DNA from: Aurantimonas sp. 22II-16-19i
Lineage (GTDB): Bacteria; Pseudomonadota; Alphaproteobacteria; Rhizobiales; Rhizobiaceae
Length of the DNA: 64,000 nucleotides
Direction: 5' to 3'
Assembly (NCBI RefSeq): GCF_002088275.1
Contig: NZ_AQQS01000001.1
Span: 310,001 to 374,000 of the forward strand
Made by a program: the position numbers and the translations under genes. Below the pieces are notes generated by a model. The model was given only the letters and a program-made list of their open reading frames with translations. It did not search any database and had not been told where the DNA came from. This document shows positions 9,263-18,543 of this stretch, piece after piece (position 1 is the first letter of the stretch; each line of letters opens with the position of its first letter).

Positions 9263-10084
9263 ATGGCTGCATCGAACGGTCTGATGGAAGGCAAGCGCGG
9301 CCTCGTGATGGGGGTTGCCAACAACCGTTCGATCGCGTGGGGCATCGCCAAGGCTCTCGCCGACGCCGGTGCCGATCTGGCGCTGACCTACCAGGGCGAC
9401 GCCCTGAAGAAGCGCGTCGCGCCGCTCGCCGACGAACTCGGCGCCTTCCTCGCCGGCCATTGCGACGTCACCGACGATGCCACCGTCGACGCGGTGTTCG
9501 CCGAGGTCGAGGCGCGGTGGGGCAAGCTGGACTTCGTCGTCCACGCCATCGCCTTCTCCGACAAGGACGAGCTCACCGGCCGCTACGTCGAGACGAGCCG
9601 GGAAAACTTCCGCAAGACCATGGACGTCTCGGTCTATTCGCTGACCTCGATCACCGCGCGGGCCGAGAAGCTCATGGGCGGTGGCGGTTCGATCCTGACG
9701 CTGACCTATTACGGCGCCGAGAAGGTGATGCCGCACTACAACGTCATGGGCGTCGCCAAGGCCGCACTGGAGGCCTCGGTGCGCTATCTCGCGGTCGACC
9801 TCGGCAAAAAGGCGATCCGCGTCAACGCCATCTCCGCCGGGCCGATCAAGACGCTGGCGGCCTCCGGCATCGGCGACTTCCGCTACATTTTGAAGTGGAA
9901 CGAGTACAACGCGCCCCTGAAGCGCACGGTGACCATCGACGAGGTCGGCCAGTCGGCGCTCTACCTCCTGTCCGACATGTCGCGCGGCGTCACCGGCGAG
10001 GTCCACCACGTCGATTGCGGCTACCACACGGTCGGCATGAAGGCCGTCGACGCACCCGACATCTCGGTCGTCAAGGACGACTGA
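9263..10084 (+). CDS. fabI: Enoyl-[acyl-carrier-protein] reductase (NADH)
   Basis: FabI reduces trans-2-enoyl-ACP to acyl-ACP, the last step of each fatty-acid elongation cycle, and is the target of triclosan. The 273-residue protein has the FabI-type nucleotide motif GVANNRSIAWGIA and the active-site Tyr159-x6-Lys166 (PHYNVMGVAK), whose wider spacing separates FabI from ordinary SDRs with Tyr-x3-Lys. GGAGGA lies just before the ATG. Many rhizobia carry more than one fabI copy, so this may not be the only one. A short GC hairpin with a T-rich tail follows at 10099-10118. Confidence 0.96.
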   Translation: MAASNGLMEGKRGLVMGVANNRSIAWGIAKALADAGADLALTYQGDALKKRVAPLADELGAFLAGHCDVTDDATVDAVFAEVEARWGKLDFVVHAIAFSDKDELTGRYVETSRENFRKTMDVSVYSLTSITARAEKLMGGGGSILTLTYYGAEKVMPHYNVMGVAKAALEASVRYLAVDLGKKAIRVNAISAGPIKTLAASGIGDFRYILKWNEYNAPLKRTVTIDEVGQSALYLLSDMSRGVTGEVHHVDCGYHTVGMKAVDAPDISVVKDD

Positions 10085-10098
10085 CTGCGCATGAACGA

Positions 10099-10118
10099 GG
10101 GGCTTCGCCCCGCCTTTT
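10099..10118 (+). terminator. Rho-independent terminator after fabI
   Basis: GGGGC (10099-10103) and GCCCC (10107-10111) pair across a TTC loop and are followed by GCCTTTTCC. It lies 14 bp past the fabI stop and should separate fabI from the phosphatase gene. Confidence 0.6.
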
Positions 10119-10204
10119 CCATGGATTGAACCGGCAATCGGTCGGTCGCGGCTGCCCTGTCCGGGCCCTGCGATGCGGTCATGCCAGCGCGGGATGAGCC
10201 GAGG

Positions 10205-10816
10205 ATGAACCAGGAACTGCTGCTCGCCAAGCCGGAACTCTTCATCTGCCGGCACGGCCAGACCGACTGGAACGCCGAGGGCCGGCTGCAGGGCCAGGTC
10301 GAGGTTCCGCTGAACGACACCGGACGCGCGCAGGCCCGGCGCAACGGACGCCATCTCCATGCGGTGCTGGGCGATCGGGCCGGGGACTTCGCCTTCCTCG
10401 CCAGCCCGCTCGGCCGGGCCTCCGAGACGATGCGGATCATCCGCTCCGAACTCGGCCTCGACCCGGACGACTTCCCCACCGACGAGCGCCTCGTCGAGCT
10501 CGACTTCGGCGGCTGGGGCGGCGCGACCATGGAGGAGATCGCCGAATTCGACGCCGAGGGCATCAGGCGCCGCAAGAAGGACAAGTGGGGCTTCGTGCCG
10601 CCCGGCGAGACGGCGGAATCCTACGCCATGCTCGCCGAGCGGGCCCGGCCGGTCTTCGAGGCCATCGAGCGCCCGACGATCCTCGTCGCCCATGGCGGCA
10701 TCACCCGCTCGTTCCTGGCGCTCTACACCGGTCTCGACGGCCAGGAAGCGGCGCGCATCGACATCCCGCAGGACCAGATCCTGCATGTCGCGAACGGCCG
10801 CGCCGCCTGGGTGTGA
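10205..10816 (+). CDS. Histidine phosphatase family protein
   Basis: This protein of about 203 residues belongs to the phosphoglycerate-mutase-like histidine phosphatases. The phospho-acceptor motif RHGQTDWN carries His17, and the second catalytic His lies in LVAHGGITR. The ELDFGGWGG stretch supplies the acid/base Glu region. Members dephosphorylate small metabolites or proteins; the substrate cannot be read from sequence, and 2,3-bisphosphoglycerate mutase activity is unlikely because the protein is short. An in-frame ATG at 10181 would add eight residues. The LOG-type gene starts 67 bp downstream on the same strand. Confidence 0.9.
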   Translation: MNQELLLAKPELFICRHGQTDWNAEGRLQGQVEVPLNDTGRAQARRNGRHLHAVLGDRAGDFAFLASPLGRASETMRIIRSELGLDPDDFPTDERLVELDFGGWGGATMEEIAEFDAEGIRRRKKDKWGFVPPGETAESYAMLAERARPVFEAIERPTILVAHGGITRSFLALYTGLDGQEAARIDIPQDQILHVANGRAAWV

Positions 10817-10883
10817 CCCCGGCTGCCGCCCGGCCTGGCCGCGACGCTTGATTTCTCCCTCCCGCCGTCGGACCCTTGATGCC

Positions 10884-11489
10884 ATGAACACGATTCGATC
10901 CGTCTGCGTCTATTGCGGCTCCTCCGCCGGCAACAGCCCCTCCTACATCGCCGCCGCGGAGAGCCTCGGCGCCGGCATGGGGCGGGCCGGCCTCGAGCTC
11001 GTCTATGGCGGCGGCACTCGCGGCATCATGGGCGCCGTCTCCGACGCGGTGCTGGCCGCCGGCGGCAAGGTCACCGGCATCATCCCGCGGTTCCTCATCG
11101 ACATGGAGGCGACCGAGCGCGAGCTGCAGCGGCTCGACGAGCTGATCGTCACCGAGGACATGCACGAGCGCAAGCACATCATGTTCCAGCGCTCCGACGC
11201 CTTCGTGGCCCTGCCCGGCGGCATCGGCACGCTGGAGGAGCTGGTCGAGATCATGACCTGGAGCCAGCTCGGCCGGCACGAGAAGCCGGTGGTGATCGCC
11301 AATGTCGACGGGTTCTGGAACCCCCTCGCCCGGCTGTTCGAACACATGCGGGAGGAAGGCTTCCTGCATTCGGCCGACAAGCTGAAGCCGCTGGTGATCG
11401 ACCGCGTCGAGGACATCGTTCCGACGCTGATGAAGCACGGCCTCAGCGACGGCGGCGAGGGCCGCGAAGAGATCATCGAACGGATGTGA
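10884..11489 (+). CDS. LOG-family nucleotide 5'-monophosphate phosphoribohydrolase
   Basis: A 201-residue Rossmann-fold protein (TIGR00730 / lysine-decarboxylase-like family). The diagnostic PGGIGTLEE motif binds the ribose-phosphate, and the N-terminal half carries VYCGSS and YGGGTRGIMG. Characterised members (plant LOG, bacterial homologues) hydrolyse cytokinin riboside 5'-monophosphates or other nucleotide monophosphates to free base and ribose 5-phosphate. Family members are often mislabelled lysine decarboxylase, which this is not. Cytokinin activation or general purine salvage are both possible. The ATG at 10884 matches the conserved N-terminus (SVCVYCGSS). Confidence 0.9.
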   Translation: MNTIRSVCVYCGSSAGNSPSYIAAAESLGAGMGRAGLELVYGGGTRGIMGAVSDAVLAAGGKVTGIIPRFLIDMEATERELQRLDELIVTEDMHERKHIMFQRSDAFVALPGGIGTLEELVEIMTWSQLGRHEKPVVIANVDGFWNPLARLFEHMREEGFLHSADKLKPLVIDRVEDIVPTLMKHGLSDGGEGREEIIERM

Positions 11490-11537
11490 TGGCCCCGGAC
11501 GGCGGGGAGCCTCGGTCGCGCTAGCGGGGTCCGGAGG

Positions 11538-11846
11538 TCAGCGACCCTGGACGCTGTGCCGCTCCACTGCACGGCCAGCCCACCAGGCGGCGATCCGCCT
11601 GCGCCGCCGGAACGCGACGATTCCTGTGACGAGGGCCGTGTCGAGCCCGATGCCGGCCGCCAGCATCGCCGGCAGCCTGTCCGGCTCGACGCCAAGCAAC
11701 TCGCCATAGACCAGGAAGACGCCTTCGTTCAGATCCCGCGAGAGATAGACGCCCCCGAAGGTCCGGCCGACATCGGCCAGCGACAGGAAGTACCAGCCGA
11801 AGGCGGCGACGAGTGGCGTGAACCAGAGGATCAGCAGCGCGCGCAT
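11538..11846 (-). CDS. DUF6105-like small membrane protein
   Basis: A 102-residue protein with two hydrophobic helices (about residues 3-24 and 58-78) and a basic tail containing a run of five arginines. It resembles the short DUF6105 proteins of rhizobia, which have no assigned role. Its start overlaps the stop of the preceding gene by one base (TGATG), so both are translated from one message. It converges with the LOG-family gene, ending 48 bp from it. The call is by overall resemblance only. Confidence 0.65.
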   Translation of the reverse strand: MRALLILWFTPLVAAFGWYFLSLADVGRTFGGVYLSRDLNEGVFLVYGELLGVEPDRLPAMLAAGIGLDTALVTGIVAFRRRRRIAAWWAGRAVERHSVQGR

Positions 11847-12400
11847 CAGCGGTTGTCGGGATCGTTGCCGTCGCGGCGGTTGCGTTCCAGGATCGCCGCC
11901 CGCTTGGCTTCTTCCAGATGCGCCATCACCGCCTCGAAGGTGGCGTCGCCCTCAGGATCTTCCCGGTCGGCGATGATGTGGTCGAAGAGGAGCGCCACGA
12001 AGCCGAGGGCGATGAACAGGGTCACCAGCGGCCCCTCGCCGAACATCGCGGCCGCCGGCGATCCCGAGAGCGCCAGCGCGGCATAGAACCCGAACAGCGC
12101 CGAGAAGGTCGCCGCCGCGAAGGGCTCGGCGATGCGCTCTTGGACACTCACCAGCTGCAGCACGCCCGCGATGCTGACCGCGAAAGCGATGGCGAGGGCG
12201 AGCAGCACGGCCGCAAGGCCGACGAGGTCCTGCTGCGGGACGCCGAGCACGGGAAACTGCGCGCCGGCCAGGAGGTCGGCGCCGAACGATCCGAACAGAA
12301 CCTGCGACAGGCCCGCCTCATGGGCGCAGCGCACGGCGGAGACGGCGCAGAAGCCGGCCCAGCCGGAAAGGGCGAATACGGAAGCGATCCGTTGCGTCAC
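11846..12400 (-). CDS. Conserved hypothetical membrane protein
   Basis: A 184-residue protein with about four hydrophobic segments in its first 145 residues and a charged cytoplasmic tail (from ADREDPEGD to the Arg/Asp-rich end). I do not recognise the family. It is translationally coupled to the DUF6105-like gene and starts 136 bp from the end of the acyl-CoA dehydrogenase gene, on the same strand. Its only visible clue to function is the pairing with another small membrane protein. Confidence 0.7.
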   Translation of the reverse strand: MTQRIASVFALSGWAGFCAVSAVRCAHEAGLSQVLFGSFGADLLAGAQFPVLGVPQQDLVGLAAVLLALAIAFAVSIAGVLQLVSVQERIAEPFAAATFSALFGFYAALALSGSPAAAMFGEGPLVTLFIALGFVALLFDHIIADREDPEGDATFEAVMAHLEEAKRAAILERNRRDGNDPDNR

Positions 12401-12536
12401 CGAAGTGCTCCGTCAGCGTGGTTACCAATCGGTTAACGCAAGTCTCGCCCTTTGGTTTGCTGCCGGCAACTCATTCCGCCCGACATGCTTAACGGCCCCG
12501 CCCTCGCAGGCCTTCGCGGCGACCCGCTGCGCCGCC

Positions 12537-14192
12537 TCAGCGCAGGGGCGGATAGAGATCGTCGATGATCGCCCGCAGGTCGTGCCGCAGATCCACCACC
12601 CCGTAGGTGTGGCTGAAGACGCCGCCGAGCCGCGTCTCGGCGAAGGCGGCGGCGATCGGCCCGAGGCCGAGCCGCCTGAGCGTCCCGGCGGCGGCGGCCA
12701 GCGCCATCTGCTCGGCGAGCAGCCGGCAGGCGCCCTCGTCCGACACCACCATGGCGACGGCGGCGCGCAGGACGTCCGGCGTGCGCCCGGCCATCTCGCC
12801 GAGATCCGCCTCGATCGTCGCGATCACCGTCTCGAAGGCGTCGGGATCGCGCTTCAGCACCCGCAACAGGTCGAGGGCGACGACATTGCCGGAGCCCTCC
12901 CAGATCGCGTTGACCGGCGCCTCCCGGTAGGCCCGCGCCAGCCGCCCGTCCTCGACATAGCCGTTGCCGCCGAGGCACTCCATCGCCTCGTAGGCGAAGG
13001 CCGGCGCCAGCTTGCAGACCCAGTATTTCGTCACCGGCGTCATCACCCGCGCCCAGGCCCTTGCCTCGCCATCGCTGTCGTCATTGTCCCGCCGGTCGAG
13101 CGTCTCGGCGAGACGGAAGGCGAGCGCCGTCGCCGCCGTCGAATCGAGGGCGAGGTCGCCGAGGACGCGGATCATCTGCGGCTGGTCGATCAGGAACTTT
13201 CCGAAGACCTGGCGCTCGCGGCAATGATGGACGGCTTCGCGCAATGCCCCGTGCATCAGCCCGGCGGAGGCCAGCGCGCAGTCGACGCGCGTCAAGGTGA
13301 CCATGTCGAGGATGGTGGCGACCCCCCGCCCCTCCTCGCCGACGAGCATCGCCTCCGCCGCGACGAATTCGACTTCGGAGGAGGCGTTCGAGCGGTTGCC
13401 GAGCTTGTCCTTCAGGCGCTGGAAATAGAGGCCGTTGAGCGAGCCGTCGGGGCGCCGGCGCGGCATCAGGAAGCAGGTCGGCCCGGCGTCGGTGTTGGCG
13501 AGCACCAGGAAGCCGTCGCACATCGGCGCCGACAGGAACCATTTGTGGCCGGTGATGGCGTAGCGCCCGTCGCCGAGCGGCTCGGCCCATGTCGTGTTGG
13601 CCCGCACGTCGGTGCCGCCCTGCTTCTCGGTCATGCCCATGCCGAGGGTGAGGCCGGCCTTCTCCAGCGGCGGCTTGACGCCGGGATCGTATTGCCGCGA
13701 GGCGATCAGCGGCAGCCAGGCCGCCTTCAGCGCCGGCGCCGCGGCGAGCGCCGCGAGCGCCGCGGACGTCATGGTGACGGGGCAGAGATGGCCGCATTCG
13801 ACGCCGGCGGTCATGACGAATCGCGCCGCCCTCGCCTGGTGGCGGATCCCCGCCTCGCCGTCCGGCCCCTGCCAGATCGAGGCCGTGAGACCTTCGGCGA
13901 TCGAGCGGCGCATCAGCGCGTGATAGGCGGGATGGAAGTCGACCATCTCCAGCCGGTGACCCTTCTCGTCGAAGCGCCGCAGCGCCGGCTTTTCCGAATT
14001 GGCGAGCCGGGCGAGGTCGTGGGCCTCGTGCGAGCCGCAGAACCGGCCGTGCTGGTCGAGGGAGACGATCACGTCGGCCGGGAACGACGCCGTCAGGAGC
14101 TTCAGCAGCGGATCGGAGCGGTAGGCGTTGAAGCCGGCATAGTCTGAGGACTGGTTGAACACCGCGTGGGTGGCGACGTGGTTCGCATCCAT
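12537..14192 (-). CDS. AidB-like acyl-CoA dehydrogenase
   Basis: An FAD-dependent acyl-CoA dehydrogenase of about 551 residues, well above the usual 380-400, which together with the N-terminal block THAVFNQSSDYAGFNAYRSD places it with AidB and its relatives. Conserved stretches include GMGMTEKQGGTDVRANTT (FAD and substrate site), GHKWFLSAPMCDGFLV, and the C-terminal ECLGGNGYVED around the catalytic-base region. E. coli AidB binds DNA and is part of the alkylation response with weak isovaleryl-CoA dehydrogenase activity; whether this protein acts in DNA protection or lipid/amino-acid oxidation is open. I chose the ATG at 14192; one at 14210 is also in frame. It is divergent from pyrB. Confidence 0.9.
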   Translation of the reverse strand: MDANHVATHAVFNQSSDYAGFNAYRSDPLLKLLTASFPADVIVSLDQHGRFCGSHEAHDLARLANSEKPALRRFDEKGHRLEMVDFHPAYHALMRRSIAEGLTASIWQGPDGEAGIRHQARAARFVMTAGVECGHLCPVTMTSAALAALAAAPALKAAWLPLIASRQYDPGVKPPLEKAGLTLGMGMTEKQGGTDVRANTTWAEPLGDGRYAITGHKWFLSAPMCDGFLVLANTDAGPTCFLMPRRRPDGSLNGLYFQRLKDKLGNRSNASSEVEFVAAEAMLVGEEGRGVATILDMVTLTRVDCALASAGLMHGALREAVHHCRERQVFGKFLIDQPQMIRVLGDLALDSTAATALAFRLAETLDRRDNDDSDGEARAWARVMTPVTKYWVCKLAPAFAYEAMECLGGNGYVEDGRLARAYREAPVNAIWEGSGNVVALDLLRVLKRDPDAFETVIATIEADLGEMAGRTPDVLRAAVAMVVSDEGACRLLAEQMALAAAAGTLRRLGLGPIAAAFAETRLGGVFSHTYGVVDLRHDLRAIIDDLYPPLR

Positions 14193-14270
14193 GTCTCGCT
14201 GCCTCGTCATGCAATTGCGGCGGCGCGTTGTTGCCGCGGTTTCGACAAACCCTTATAGCCCTCGTTCGTC

Positions 14271-15224
14271 ATGATCGCACCCGCTCAAAGCTCCCCGTCC
14301 CGTCGCCATCTGCTTGGCATTGCCAATCTTTCGCCCCAGGACATCACCGCCCTCCTCGATCTCGCCGAGGCGGAGGTCGCCGTCTCCCGGCAGACCGAGA
14401 AGAAGAAGTCGGTCCTCAAGGGCCGGACCCAGATCAACCTGTTCTTCGAGGCCTCGACCCGCACGCAGGCCTCGTTCGAGCTGGCCGGCAAGCGGCTCGG
14501 CGCCGACGTGATGAACATGTCGGTGGCGAGTTCCTCGGTGAAGAAGGGCGAGACCCTCATCGACACCGCGATGACGCTCAACGCCATGCAGCCGGATATC
14601 CTCGTCGTGCGGCACCATTCGGCCGGCGCCGTCGCGCTGCTCGCCCAGAAGGTCGCCTGCTCGGTGGTCAATGCCGGCGACGGCGCCCACGAGCACCCGA
14701 CCCAGGCCCTCCTCGACGCCCTCACCATCCGCCGTCACAAGGGCCGCATCGCCCGGCTGATCGTCGCCATCTGCGGCGACGTCCTGCACAGCCGCGTCGC
14801 CCGCTCCAACATCCTCCTCCTCAACGCCCTCGGCGCCGAGGTGCGCGTCGTCGCCCCCTCGACGCTTCTGCCGAGCGGCATCGAGCAGATGGGCGTCAAG
14901 GTTTTCCGGCGCATGGACGAGGGCCTGAAGGACGCCGACGTGGTGATGATGCTGCGGCTCCAGCGCGAGCGCATGGAGGGTGCCTTCGTCCCCTCGGTCC
15001 GGGAATATTTCCGCTATTTCGGCCTCGACGCGGCCAAGCTCGCCTATGCCAGGCCCGACGCGCTGGTGATGCATCCCGGCCCGATGAACCGCGGCGTCGA
15101 GATCGCTTCGGAGATCGCCGACGGCCCCAACAGCGTCATCGAGGAACAGGTCGAGATGGGGGTCGCGGTCCGCATGGCGGTGATCGAGACGCTGATCGGA
15201 ACCTCGCCGGAGGGACAGTCGTGA
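14271..15224 (+). CDS. pyrB: Aspartate carbamoyltransferase catalytic chain
   Basis: PyrB joins carbamoyl phosphate and aspartate to N-carbamoyl-aspartate, the committed step of pyrimidine synthesis. The 317-residue chain has the carbamoyl-phosphate motif ASTRTQ (Ser62-Thr65), the loop with Ser-Lys (SSVKKGET), and the [10 protein letters not shown] segment. No regulatory pyrI gene is present. Its stop overlaps the start of the dihydroorotase-like gene, the arrangement of class A ATCases in which PyrB forms a dodecamer with a dihydroorotase-like partner. Confidence 0.96.
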   Translation: MIAPAQSSPSRRHLLGIANLSPQDITALLDLAEAEVAVSRQTEKKKSVLKGRTQINLFFEASTRTQASFELAGKRLGADVMNMSVASSSVKKGETLIDTAMTLNAMQPDILVVRHHSAGAVALLAQKVACSVVNAGDGAHEHPTQALLDALTIRRHKGRIARLIVAICGDVLHSRVARSNILLLNALGAEVRVVAPSTLLPSGIEQMGVKVFRRMDEGLKDADVVMMLRLQRERMEGAFVPSVREYFRYFGLDAAKLAYARPDALVMHPGPMNRGVEIASEIADGPNSVIEEQVEMGVAVRMAVIETLIGTSPEGQS

Positions 15225-16543
15225 TGGCAACTCCGCTCGTTTCACCGCTCGTCCCGCCTCTCGTCATCGAGAGGGCCCGCATCGTCGATCCCGCCCGGCG
15301 GCTCGACGCCGTCGGCACCGTCGTGGTGATCGACGGCCGCATCGCCGCCGCCGGTCCGGAGGCCCTGAACCAGGGCCGCCCGGAGGGCGCCACGGTGATC
15401 GACGGCTCAGGCCTCAGCGTCATCCCCGGCCTCGTCGATGCGCGGGTCTTCATCGGCGAGCCCGGCGGCGAGCACCGCGAGACCATCGCGTCGGCCTCCC
15501 GCGCGGCTGCCAGCGGCGGCGTCACCTCGATCCTGACCATGCCGGACACCAATCCGGTGATCGACGACGTCGCCATCGCCGAATTCGTCATGCGCACCGC
15601 CCGCGACACCGCCCTCGTCAACGTCTTTCCCGCGGCGGCCCTCACCAAGGGCCTCGCCGGCCGGGAGATGACCGAGATCGGCCTCCTCGCCGAGGCCGGG
15701 GTGAAGGCCTTCACCGAGGGCCGCAAGACCCTGGCGGACCCCGCCCTGATGCGGCGGATCATGACCTATGCCCGCGACTTCGGCGCCATCGTCATGCACG
15801 AGACCCAGGATGCGGCGCTCGCCGGCAACGGCGTCATGAACGAGGGCCTCTACGCCTCCTGGCTGGGCCTGCCCGGCATCCCCGGAGAGGCCGAGCTGAT
15901 CCCGCTGGAGCGCGACCTGCGCCTCGCCGCCCTCACCGGCTGCCGCTATCACGCGGCGAAGATCTCGCTCGGCGAATCGGCGGCCGTCGTCAGGGCCGCC
16001 AAGCGGCGCGGCCTCGCCGTCACCGCCGGCGTCTCGGTCAACCATCTGTCGCTGAACGAGAACGACGTCGGCCAGTACCGCACCTATTTCCGCCTCTCCC
16101 CGCCGCTGCGCCGCGAGGACGACCGGCTCGCCATGGTCGAGGCGCTGGCCGACGGCACCCTCGACATCATCGTTTCGTCCCACGACCCCCAGGACACCGA
16201 CGACAAGCGTCGCCCCTTCGCCGAGGCCGAGGCCGGCGCGATCGGGCTGGAGACGCTGCTGCCGGCGGCGCTGAGGCTCCACCATTCCGGCGCGGTGCCG
16301 CTGATGCGGGTGATCGAGGCGATGACCGCCGCTCCGGCCGAGCTCCTCGGTCTCGACCGCGGCACGCTGAAGCCCGGCGCCCCGGCCGATCTCGTCCTCG
16401 TCGATCTCGACCGGCCCTTCGTCTTCACCGAGGATCGGATCCGCTCCCGGTCGAAGAATTCCGCCTTCGAGAACGCCCGCTTCGAGGGACAGGTCTTGCG
16501 GACGCTGGTTTCGGGCCGCACAGTCTTCGAGGCGGCCGACTAG
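15224..16543 (+). CDS. Dihydroorotase-like protein (PyrC'), probably noncatalytic
   Basis: A 439-residue amidohydrolase-fold protein most like dihydroorotase, which closes carbamoyl-aspartate to dihydroorotate. The metal-binding H-x-H that normally follows the GLVD strand is replaced by Arg74-Val-Phe76 (GLVDARVFIGEPG), and the usual catalytic Asp of the ATDHAPH block is Ser319 (VSSHDPQD). With both metal and catalytic residues gone, it looks like the pseudo-dihydroorotase PyrC' of Pseudomonas, which is needed to assemble active PyrB. Its start overlaps the pyrB stop (GTGATGG), fitting a structural partner. A true dihydroorotase is then expected elsewhere in the genome. Automatic annotation will call it pyrC. 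Confidence 0.88.
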   Translation: MATPLVSPLVPPLVIERARIVDPARRLDAVGTVVVIDGRIAAAGPEALNQGRPEGATVIDGSGLSVIPGLVDARVFIGEPGGEHRETIASASRAAASGGVTSILTMPDTNPVIDDVAIAEFVMRTARDTALVNVFPAAALTKGLAGREMTEIGLLAEAGVKAFTEGRKTLADPALMRRIMTYARDFGAIVMHETQDAALAGNGVMNEGLYASWLGLPGIPGEAELIPLERDLRLAALTGCRYHAAKISLGESAAVVRAAKRRGLAVTAGVSVNHLSLNENDVGQYRTYFRLSPPLRREDDRLAMVEALADGTLDIIVSSHDPQDTDDKRRPFAEAEAGAIGLETLLPAALRLHHSGAVPLMRVIEAMTAAPAELLGLDRGTLKPGAPADLVLVDLDRPFVFTEDRIRSRSKNSAFENARFEGQVLRTLVSGRTVFEAAD

Positions 16544-16545
16544 GG

Positions 16546-16569
16546 CCGCGGGCAGGCGACCGCCCGCGG
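16546..16569 (+). terminator. Terminator-like hairpin after the pyrB operon
   Basis: A perfect 8-bp stem (CCGCGGGC at 16546-16553, GCCCGCGG at 16562-16569) with an 8-nt loop starts three bases past the stop of the PyrC'-like gene. The following bases are only mildly T-rich, so termination may be partial. Confidence 0.5.
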
Positions 16570-16661
16570 TTGCGGTTGTCCGATGATGTCCGAAACGACG
16601 AACTGCCCTGTCGCCGACGCGCCTGATGCGCCCGGCGAGACGATCGAACGGGAGAGACCGC

Positions 16662-17276
16662 TTGCTGGACGTTGCGTCCCTTGATGTTTTGTGGGTGATC
16701 GCCTGCGCCGCCGGCGGGTATCTGTCCGGCTCGATCCCCTTCGGCCTCGCCCTCGGCTATCTCTTCGGCCTCGGCGATATCCGCACCATCGGCTCCGGCA
16801 ACATCGGCGCGACCAATGCGCTGAGGACCGGCAACAAGGCGATGGCGGCGCTGACGCTCCTCGGCGACGTCCTCAAGGGCACCGTGCCGGTGGCGCTGGC
16901 GCTGGCCTATCTCGGCCCCGTCTACGCCGCCATCGCCGGCGTCGCGGCGTTCCTCGGCCATCTCTTCCCGGTCTGGCTCCGCTTCAAGGGCGGCAAGGGC
17001 GTCGCGACCTATCTCGGCGTCCTCCTCGGCATCGCGCCGATCGGCGTCGTCGTCTTCGCCATCGTCTGGCTGTCGACCGCCTATCTCACCCGCTATTCCT
17101 CGCTGGCGGCGCTCGCGGCGACGCTCCTCGTCCCGATCGCCTATGTCTTCCTCGGCTATCCGGCGGCGGCCCTCCTGACGGCGATCCTCACCGTGCTCGT
17201 CTATGTCCGCCACCACGCCAACATCCGCCGGCTCGTCGCCGGCAGCGAGCCGAAGATCGGGGCGAAGAAGGCGTGA
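16662..17276 (+). CDS. plsY: Glycerol-3-phosphate acyltransferase PlsY
   Basis: PlsY transfers an acyl group from acyl-phosphate to glycerol 3-phosphate in the inner membrane, starting phospholipid synthesis. The protein has five to six hydrophobic helices and the three family motifs: GSGNIGATN, the loop [10 protein letters not shown], and a shorter C-terminal block before the basic end. I prefer the TTG at 16662 (204 residues) because GGAGAG sits five bases before it and the alternative ATG at 16626 has no ribosome site and adds twelve unusual residues. The dprA gene follows on the same strand after 79 bp. Confidence 0.93.
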   Translation: MLDVASLDVLWVIACAAGGYLSGSIPFGLALGYLFGLGDIRTIGSGNIGATNALRTGNKAMAALTLLGDVLKGTVPVALALAYLGPVYAAIAGVAAFLGHLFPVWLRFKGGKGVATYLGVLLGIAPIGVVVFAIVWLSTAYLTRYSSLAALAATLLVPIAYVFLGYPAAALLTAILTVLVYVRHHANIRRLVAGSEPKIGAKKA

Positions 17277-17355
17277 CACCCGTGCGGACCGCTCGCCCCC
17301 GACAGGATCTGCGGCCACGACGGCCGGTTTCCGAACGGGGCGCGGGGGCCGCGCC

Positions 17356-18519
17356 ATGAGCCTTCCCGCCGCGCCGCGGCGCGGCGTCGTCTTCACCGAG
17401 GAGATGCGCCTCGCCTGGCTGCGGCTGATCCGCAGCGAGAATGTCGGCCCCGTCACCTTCCGCGAACTGATCAACCGCTACGGCAGCGCCGCCGCCGCCC
17501 TCGAGGCCCTGCCGGACCTTGCGGCGCGCGGCGGCAGGCGGATCGTCGTCTGCGGCGAGACTGCCGCCGCCGAGGAAATGGCCCGGGCGCAGAAACTCGG
17601 CGCCCGCTTCGTCTGCCTCGGCGAGCCGGATTATCCGAGGCATCTGCGAACCGTCGATCACGCGCCGCCGGTGCTCGCCCTGATGGGCGACGCCGGATGC
17701 TTCGACAGGCCGGCGCTCGCCATCGTCGGCGCCCGCAACGCCTCGCTGTCCGGCATCAAGCTCACCCGCATCTTCGCCACCGGCGTCGGCAGTGCCGGTT
17801 TCGTCGTCGTCTCCGGCCTTGCCCGCGGCATCGACGCCGCCGCCCACGACGCGGCGCTCGCCACCGGGACGGTCGGCGTCTTCGCCGGCGGGCTGGACCG
17901 TCCCTATCCGCAGGAAAATCGGCCGCTGATGCGCCAGATCATCGACCATGGCGGCGCCCTGGTGTCGGAGATGCCGTTCGGCTGGACGGCGCGCGCCATC
18001 GACTTTCCCCGCCGCAACCGGCTGGTCGCGGGGCTGTCCCTCGGCCTTCTGGTGGTGGAGGCGGCGCTGCGGTCCGGCTCGCTGATCAGCGCCCGGCTGG
18101 CCGGCGAACTCGGCCGCCTGGTCTTCGCGGTTCCCGGCTCGCCGCTCGATCCCCGCGCGGCCGGCGCCAACCGGCTGATCCGGGACGGGGCGATCCTCGC
18201 CTGCGAGCCCGCCGACGTCCTCGAGGCGCTGACGCCGCTGGCCGAGCGGGCCGACGGATCGGAAGACGGGTCCCTGGACGAGCCCGCCCGCGACGGTCCG
18301 CCGCTCGAGGGCCTGCCCCTCGAGGCAACAGGCGACGAGCCCGTCCGCGGCGAGCGCGAGCGGATCGTCGAGACCCTCGGGCCCACCCCCGTCGCCATCG
18401 ACGAGATCATCGCCCATACCGGATCGAGCCCCGGCATCGTCCAGCTCGTGCTCCTGGAGCTCGACCTCGCGGGCCGGCTGGAGCGCCATCCCTCCGGCAT
18501 GGTGTCGCTGCTGCTGTAG
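17356..18519 (+). CDS. dprA: DNA-processing protein DprA
   Basis: DprA binds incoming single-stranded DNA in natural transformation and loads RecA. The 387-residue protein has an N-terminal SAM-like helical region (about 15-65), the central Rossmann-fold DprA/Smf domain with SGLARGIDAAAH and VFAGGLDRPYPQEN, the basic stretch FPRRNRLVAG, and a C-terminal winged-helix (DML1-like) domain from about residue 335 (GPTPVAIDEIIAHTG). This three-part form is typical of proteobacteria. The gene is common in species with no demonstrated competence, so a transformation phenotype cannot be concluded. Confidence 0.94.
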   Translation: MSLPAAPRRGVVFTEEMRLAWLRLIRSENVGPVTFRELINRYGSAAAALEALPDLAARGGRRIVVCGETAAAEEMARAQKLGARFVCLGEPDYPRHLRTVDHAPPVLALMGDAGCFDRPALAIVGARNASLSGIKLTRIFATGVGSAGFVVVSGLARGIDAAAHDAALATGTVGVFAGGLDRPYPQENRPLMRQIIDHGGALVSEMPFGWTARAIDFPRRNRLVAGLSLGLLVVEAALRSGSLISARLAGELGRLVFAVPGSPLDPRAAGANRLIRDGAILACEPADVLEALTPLAERADGSEDGSLDEPARDGPPLEGLPLEATGDEPVRGERERIVETLGPTPVAIDEIIAHTGSSPGIVQLVLLELDLAGRLERHPSGMVSLLL

Positions 18520-18543
18520 CCCGGGCCGCAAGGCCGGGACGGG

